Below are positions 59,549 to 64,000 of a stretch of 64,000 bases of DNA, one piece after another. This DNA is from Algoriphagus sediminis. Lineage in GTDB: Bacteria; Bacteroidota; Bacteroidia; Cytophagales; Cyclobacteriaceae. Numbering within the stretch: position 1 is the first letter of the stretch; the number at the start of each line of letters is the position of its first letter. Location: contig NZ_JAUEPH010000003.1 of NCBI RefSeq assembly GCF_030403435.1, forward strand, positions 124,001 through 188,000. The letters are read 5' to 3'. Below the pieces are notes generated by a model that searched no databases, was not told where the DNA came from, and saw only the letters and a program-made list of their open reading frames with translations. The translations under genes were made by a program, and so were the position numbers.

Positions 59549-61213
59549 TTAATTCAGTATTCCTGATTTAGGAATACTTTGGATGACAAGAGGACCAACT
59601 GTCCAACCCCCTCTTATTGTAATATCTTTGCTCTGAGTCTCAGGATCGAGGAAGTAATAAACCAATTCCGGCTGTCGGCCTGTGGCGAAATTAGGTGGAT
59701 CCCATACTCCGTTTCCATTTGTATCCTCAATGACTCTTAACCTATAAATTCCAGGTTCAATAAGTTTGAATGAAAAATCCGCCTGATTGGATTGTTCTAG
59801 TTCCTTTATTACTTCTTCTTTGGAGTTGAGTAGTTGAATTATGAGATTGGTTGCTCCGGTATTTACACTCCCAGAAATCTCATCAGCGAGAGATTCCCTT
59901 TTCAATTTTCGGAAATTGGCTGTGATTGATTGGAGATTGTACTGATTTTCTACATCCTGAAATGTAGAGTCGGAGGCACTTAAAGTGAATATGCTTTGGT
60001 TTAAAGAATCTGGTACAAAAAGCTGAATTTGAAGTTGATCGCGTCTAAGGGAGTCCTTGAAACTGAGCATTTCTGGCGTGATTTGATAAAATTGAGCTGA
60101 GTCATAAACAACCTGTAATGAATCATAATTGATCGCTGCAAGGGGTTTACTGAAGGTTAAGTCCATTTTCAGGTTTTCGAAAAAGCTTTTTCCGGAAGCT
60201 ACGGTCACTGATAACTCTTCTTTGGCTCTGTCGGATTCTTGGAATTTTGCCCAAACTAGGCTATCCACTGTCTGTAGTATGGAATCTGTGGCGAAAATTT
60301 GTAGGGATAAACTATCTGGAATGGTTTGATCTGAGTAAATCTTGACCCTATCATCATTAATCTTAAAGGATAGATTATAATCTGTACTGTGCTGCAGTGC
60401 AAAATCTCGTAAACCTTTATTAAAGACTAATTGATATGCGCTACCAGACTCAGTTGACCGATTTAGCTTAAACTCCCCTTGGTCAGATTTTGCCAGATTG
60501 AAATGGAGAAGCTTTTCAGTTTCTGGAGTAATGGTTAAGGTATCCTTGATAAAGGCGAAATTTTCGTTTTTCCCTTCCGCCTTTAAGGTATTGTTCTCGT
60601 CAAGCCATGCATAAGCAAGAAACTCTCCTTCACGAAGGTTTTCTAGCTGGAAGTTTCCTGTCGAATCGGCTTGTCCTATATAGTAGGGAGGGGAGGTAAA
60701 AAGATCTGTGGTGTCCTGAGTTCTATATAGCCCGATCAAAACATCCCGATAATTAGTGTTTCTATCTGGGAATAAAACGTTAACTCTTCCTTGTACAGTA
60801 AGGCTGTCTATTGTTGGTCCAGTTGAAAAAACTACTTTCAGGTTTTGTGCTGGATTGCTTTCTGAGGCATCTTGAACAGATTTTTGAAAATTGAAAACGT
60901 AGGTAGTATTTTCTTCTAGTTCCTGATTAAGGTCTACACGCACCCTGTTTTTTAGTGCTGTTGTAATTATTTTATCCTTATCCAGTCGTGGTGTGATAAT
61001 GATGTTCTTGGAGGGATTATCCAGTTTTATATACTCATCAAACTCGATAATAATTTCTTCAGGAACCGTGTTAATAGACTGGTTTTCAGGATATTGTGAG
61101 ATTATATTCGGTGGGTCTTCGTCAATCGGTCCCCCTTGAGGAGTGCTTTGTTTGGCACAGCCGAGAAGTAAGAGCAAACTCCATAGTGGCAATATTTTCG
61201 TTAATAGTTTCAA
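59549..61213 (-). CDS. Big_5 (Ig-like) domain lipoprotein
   Basis: 554 residues with lipobox LLGC (Cys19). Right after it comes GGPIDEDPPNIISQYPENQS, the start of a bacterial Ig-like Big_5 domain (IIIEFDEYIKLDNPSKNIIITP). The rest is beta-rich, with a segment like a carboxypeptidase-regulatory fold and a C-terminal IYRLRVIEDTNGNGVWDPP motif. This layout is common in Bacteroidota; function unknown, probably outer-membrane attached. TTG start, overlapping the methyltransferase stop (TTGA), which fixes the start. Third gene of mnmG-methyltransferase-this. Confidence 0.85.
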   Translation of the reverse strand: MKLLTKILPLWSLLLLLGCAKQSTPQGGPIDEDPPNIISQYPENQSINTVPEEIIIEFDEYIKLDNPSKNIIITPRLDKDKIITTALKNRVRVDLNQELEENTTYVFNFQKSVQDASESNPAQNLKVVFSTGPTIDSLTVQGRVNVLFPDRNTNYRDVLIGLYRTQDTTDLFTSPPYYIGQADSTGNFQLENLREGEFLAYAWLDENNTLKAEGKNENFAFIKDTLTITPETEKLLHFNLAKSDQGEFKLNRSTESGSAYQLVFNKGLRDFALQHSTDYNLSFKINDDRVKIYSDQTIPDSLSLQIFATDSILQTVDSLVWAKFQESDRAKEELSVTVASGKSFFENLKMDLTFSKPLAAINYDSLQVVYDSAQFYQITPEMLSFKDSLRRDQLQIQLFVPDSLNQSIFTLSASDSTFQDVENQYNLQSITANFRKLKRESLADEISGSVNTGATNLIIQLLNSKEEVIKELEQSNQADFSFKLIEPGIYRLRVIEDTNGNGVWDPPNFATGRQPELVYYFLDPETQSKDITIRGGWTVGPLVIQSIPKSGILN

Positions 61214-62112
61214 GACTTTTGAAAGTAATAAATATTACTAGAGTGTTGCCGATTCGAGTTTATTCTGGCCTTGGTGTTTGATTGAATTCCTGAAAGAAAT
61301 GCTAACGAGTATTTGACAATGTTTGAGGTATTGGGGTTTTTGTATTTCTCCGAAAGTAAAGAGACGTAATAGCTATCAAAGACCAATGGCTCTGTTTCTA
61401 TAAGGTTTAGATTGTAAATTTGAGCGAACTTTTGCATGGTATGATCAGTAAAATGATAGAGATGTCTAGGAACATCCCAACCGGCCCAAAAAGGTCCATA
61501 TTTTTCTGAATCTAGGCTCAGCGGATTGGGAACTGCAATTATGATATACCCCCCAACTTTCAACCTCTTCAAAAGTTGATCTACTGTTTCTTTGAGATCG
61601 TGGATATGTTCTAGTACGTGGTATAAGGTGATTATATCAAATGAATTTTCGTCACACGAATCAATGGACTGGAAGATTTGGTTTGGAAGTTTGATCTGGG
61701 ATAAAGAGAATGCTTGTTGATTTGGTTCGATACCGAATACGGTCCACCCATGTATATTTCCCTGATTGATAAGTTCGGCCGTTCCACAACCGTAATCAAG
61801 CCACTTTCCCTTTCGGCCAATCAGTTTTTCAAGTCTTTTGAGTTTGGTATTTATATTTCTGTCTTTGACCGTTTGGTAAATTTTTGATATTAAGTCTTTG
61901 CCTCCATCGGAATGGGAATAATACTCCTCAAAATCATAATAAGGGTGAATTTCCTGTTGGGATGGCCTTGGGTTGGTAAAAATTAAATCACAATCCTGAC
62001 AGCGGTCAAGAGTGAAAGTTTCCTGACTAACTGCATGGTCGCTTATCTTTTTGTAACCCTTATGGATTTTATGACTTCCACAAAGAGGACAACTACCAAG
62101 TGTTTCAGACAT
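61210..62112 (-). CDS. Class I SAM-dependent methyltransferase with N-terminal zinc ribbon
   Basis: 300 residues. Four cysteines (8, 11, 38, 41; CPLCG, CQDCD) form a zinc ribbon followed by LIFTNPRPSQQEI, as in several small-molecule or lipid methyltransferases. The SAM-binding motif is GKWLDYGCGTAELI (about 101-114), then VFGIEPNQQAF and ITLYHVLEHIHD. Substrate unknown; Bacteroidota relatives are often auto-named type 12 methyltransferases. Six bases after mnmG on the same strand. Confidence 0.88.
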   Translation of the reverse strand: MSETLGSCPLCGSHKIHKGYKKISDHAVSQETFTLDRCQDCDLIFTNPRPSQQEIHPYYDFEEYYSHSDGGKDLISKIYQTVKDRNINTKLKRLEKLIGRKGKWLDYGCGTAELINQGNIHGWTVFGIEPNQQAFSLSQIKLPNQIFQSIDSCDENSFDIITLYHVLEHIHDLKETVDQLLKRLKVGGYIIIAVPNPLSLDSEKYGPFWAGWDVPRHLYHFTDHTMQKFAQIYNLNLIETEPLVFDSYYVSLLSEKYKNPNTSNIVKYSLAFLSGIQSNTKARINSNRQHSSNIYYFQKS

Positions 62113-62118
62113 TGTTAA

Positions 62119-63984
62119 TTATTTGTCCAAATATACGGTAATGATGGATAGGTCAGCGGGGGATACACCACTGATTCTAGAAGCCTGGCCTAGAGTCTCT
62201 GGTCTGATTTTACTGAGTTTTTGTTTTCCTTCTGCAGAAAGTGCAGGAATTTCAGTGTACTGGAAATCAGAGGGTATTTTGAAATTTTCCATACTACTCA
62301 TTTTCTCCACCATTTGGCGCTCCTTACGGAGATAGCTATCATATTTTGTGATTATTTCTACTTGTTCTAATACATCCTTGGCGTATGAAGAAAGGATTGT
62401 ATTTGTTTGATTATCAAGGGTTTGAATATCAAAAATTCCTATATTTGGTCGTTTAAGCAACTTCTCTGCGGTCGTTTTTTCTTTTATGATAGCGGTATTA
62501 AGTTGTTGTAGTTTTGTATTGATATCATCAGGAGAAAGCTTGATTTTTGTTATCTGCTCTTGTAATTCCTCCGTAGCTTTTTCTTTAATTTTTACCTGCT
62601 CGAGTCGCTCTTCGCTCGCAAGTCCTAATTGATATCCTAAAGGAGTTAGCCTTAAATCAGCATTGTCCTGTCTTAAGAGAAGTCGAAACTCTGCTCTCGA
62701 AGTGAACATTCTATAGGGTTCATCGGTACCCTTATTAATGAGGTCATCGATTAGTACTCCGATATATGCATCCGATCTTTTTAGAATAAACGATTCTTCT
62801 TCTTGTACACGTCTCGCTGCATTAATACCTGCGAACAGTCCCTGACAGGCGGCCTCTTCATAACCAGTGGTACCATTAATTTGTCCTGCGAAAAATAGGT
62901 TGTCTACCAGTTGCGTTTCCAAGCTAAGTTTTAGCTGGGTTGGTGGAAAATAATCATATTCTATCGCGTAGCCTGGGCGAAACATTTTTGCATTCTCAAA
63001 ACCAGGAATCTTTCGTAGTGCTTTGTATTGAATGTCTTCAGGTAAAGAAGTGGAGAAACCATTGACATATATTTCAACTGTGTTCCATCCTTCAGGCTCT
63101 ACGAATATCTGATGTCGATCTCTTTCAGCGAAACGATTGATTTTATCCTCAATTGATGGACAATATCTCGGTCCGAGTCCTTGAATTCGTCCATTGAACA
63201 TCGGAGATTTATCAAAGCCTTCTTCAAGTGACCTGTGAACTTCAGGGTTTGTATAGGTTATCCAGCAGCTTCTTTGGTTCTTTAGAGTGGTTGTTTCATG
63301 AGAAAAGCTGAATTTTTCTGGTTTCACATCCCCAAGCTGTTCTTCCATTTTGGAATAATCGAGAGATCTTCCATCTACTCTAGGAGGTGTACCGGTTTTC
63401 ATTCGACCAGACTCAAAGCCTAAGTCTAAGAGCTGTTCGGTTATCCCATAAGCTGCGGACTCTCCAGTTCTTCCACCACCGAATTGTTTTTCTCCAATAT
63501 GAATTAATCCATTTAGAAATGTACCGTTGGTCAAAACGACGGTTTTGGCTTTTATCTCCAGCCCCATTCCCGTTTTTACTCCGACCACTTTTTTATCCTT
63601 TACAATAATTCCCTTAACCATTTCTTGCCAAAAATCCACATTCGGCGTTTGTTCGAGGGTTAGTCTCCACTCTTCTGCAAACCTCATACGGTCGTTTTGA
63701 CTGCGGGGACTCCACATCGCTGGACCCTTTGATCGGTTTAGCATTCTAAACTGAATCATGGATTTGTCAGCCACGATACCGGACATTCCTCCCAAGGCAT
63801 CGATTTCTCTTATTATTTGGCCTTTAGCCACTCCACCCATTGCTGGATTACAGGACATCTGTGCGATCGTATTCATGTTCATGGTACACAATAAGACAGA
63901 AGCCCCTATTCGAGCTGCTGCATGAGCTGCTTCACACCCAGCGTGTCCAGCGCCAACTACAATTACATCGTATTTTTTAAACAT
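62119..63984 (-). CDS. mnmG: tRNA uridine-5-carboxymethylaminomethyl modification enzyme MnmG
   Basis: With MnmE installs the cmnm5 group at U34 of tRNAs reading NNA/NNG codons; FAD- and NADH-dependent. 621 residues, full length. FAD motif VGAGHAGCEAAHAAARIG (10-27), the GidA signature GPRYCPSIEDK, FAGQINGTTGYEEAACQGLFAG in two adjacent parts, and the C-terminal helical MnmE-binding region (GQASRISGVSPADLSII). Heads a three-gene unit reading toward the proposed origin. Confidence 0.97.
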   Translation of the reverse strand: MFKKYDVIVVGAGHAGCEAAHAAARIGASVLLCTMNMNTIAQMSCNPAMGGVAKGQIIREIDALGGMSGIVADKSMIQFRMLNRSKGPAMWSPRSQNDRMRFAEEWRLTLEQTPNVDFWQEMVKGIIVKDKKVVGVKTGMGLEIKAKTVVLTNGTFLNGLIHIGEKQFGGGRTGESAAYGITEQLLDLGFESGRMKTGTPPRVDGRSLDYSKMEEQLGDVKPEKFSFSHETTTLKNQRSCWITYTNPEVHRSLEEGFDKSPMFNGRIQGLGPRYCPSIEDKINRFAERDRHQIFVEPEGWNTVEIYVNGFSTSLPEDIQYKALRKIPGFENAKMFRPGYAIEYDYFPPTQLKLSLETQLVDNLFFAGQINGTTGYEEAACQGLFAGINAARRVQEEESFILKRSDAYIGVLIDDLINKGTDEPYRMFTSRAEFRLLLRQDNADLRLTPLGYQLGLASEERLEQVKIKEKATEELQEQITKIKLSPDDINTKLQQLNTAIIKEKTTAEKLLKRPNIGIFDIQTLDNQTNTILSSYAKDVLEQVEIITKYDSYLRKERQMVEKMSSMENFKIPSDFQYTEIPALSAEGKQKLSKIRPETLGQASRISGVSPADLSIITVYLDK

Positions 63985-64000
63985 TTCTTGAGATGTTTCA

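Overview
The window looks like chromosome from a Bacteroidota bacterium, probably order Cytophagales (Cyclobacteriaceae/Algoriphagus-like). The lineage is inferred from gene content: a fused MurF-alanine racemase, a DUF4783 protein next to nadC, short QueG, many short-signal lipoproteins, DUF4382 and Big_5-type lipoproteins, no obvious Shine-Dalgarno signals, and TAnnTTTG promoter boxes. Base composition is about 40-43% GC except for one gene. No rRNA, tRNA, CRISPR array or transposase was seen.

Layout. 0-13 kb is housekeeping: a TMEM175-type channel cut by the window edge, radA-polA, an amidase, gpmI, nadC, corA, queG. 12.8-18.3 kb holds an isolated PAAR + VgrG-like contractile-injection spike pair and a VWA/MoxR-type ATPase pair. 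18.3-23.4 kb is a mosaic: an RsmF-like rRNA methyltransferase, a CrtA-like monooxygenase bracketed by a decayed second copy of the methyltransferase 3' end, then a high-GC S9 peptidase of foreign appearance bracketed by a 24-base direct repeat. 23.3-28.4 kb carries an amidohydrolase, an M14 carboxypeptidase and three tandem tiny PLDc_N membrane proteins (the third only 57 codons). 28.4-42.5 kb has a CLC exchanger (possibly fluoride type), a voltage-gated cation channel, murF-alr, a flippase-like protein, scpA, dxs, a free-methionine-sulfoxide reductase, ribD and a dGTPase. 42.5-51 kb carries a membrane-anchored alpha/beta hydrolase with a polyacidic insert, a cytochrome c-PQQ sugar dehydrogenase fusion, a serine hydrolase, a GCS2-CBS fusion and a DUF3500 protein. 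51-57 kb is a marR-fadN-fadA-fadE beta-oxidation operon closed by a clear terminator and preceded by two ATGCATGCAT palindromes; an acyl-CoA synthetase gene lies upstream. 59.1-59.55 kb is an AT-rich gene-free stretch with clustered DnaA-box-like sequences, at a place where G/C strand bias changes, about 2.6 kb from mnmG: a good candidate for the chromosomal replication origin.

Genes working together: fatty acid activation (acyl-CoA synthetase) feeds FadE/FadN/FadA under a MarR-type regulator; radA and polA form a DNA-repair pair; the VWA and AAA+ proteins are likely partners; PAAR caps the VgrG-like spike. Most other neighbours are adjacent without an obvious shared pathway. Two window-wide habits stand out: convergent genes that end in the same four bases, and TAnnTTTG boxes placed so close to ATG that the transcripts would be leaderless.
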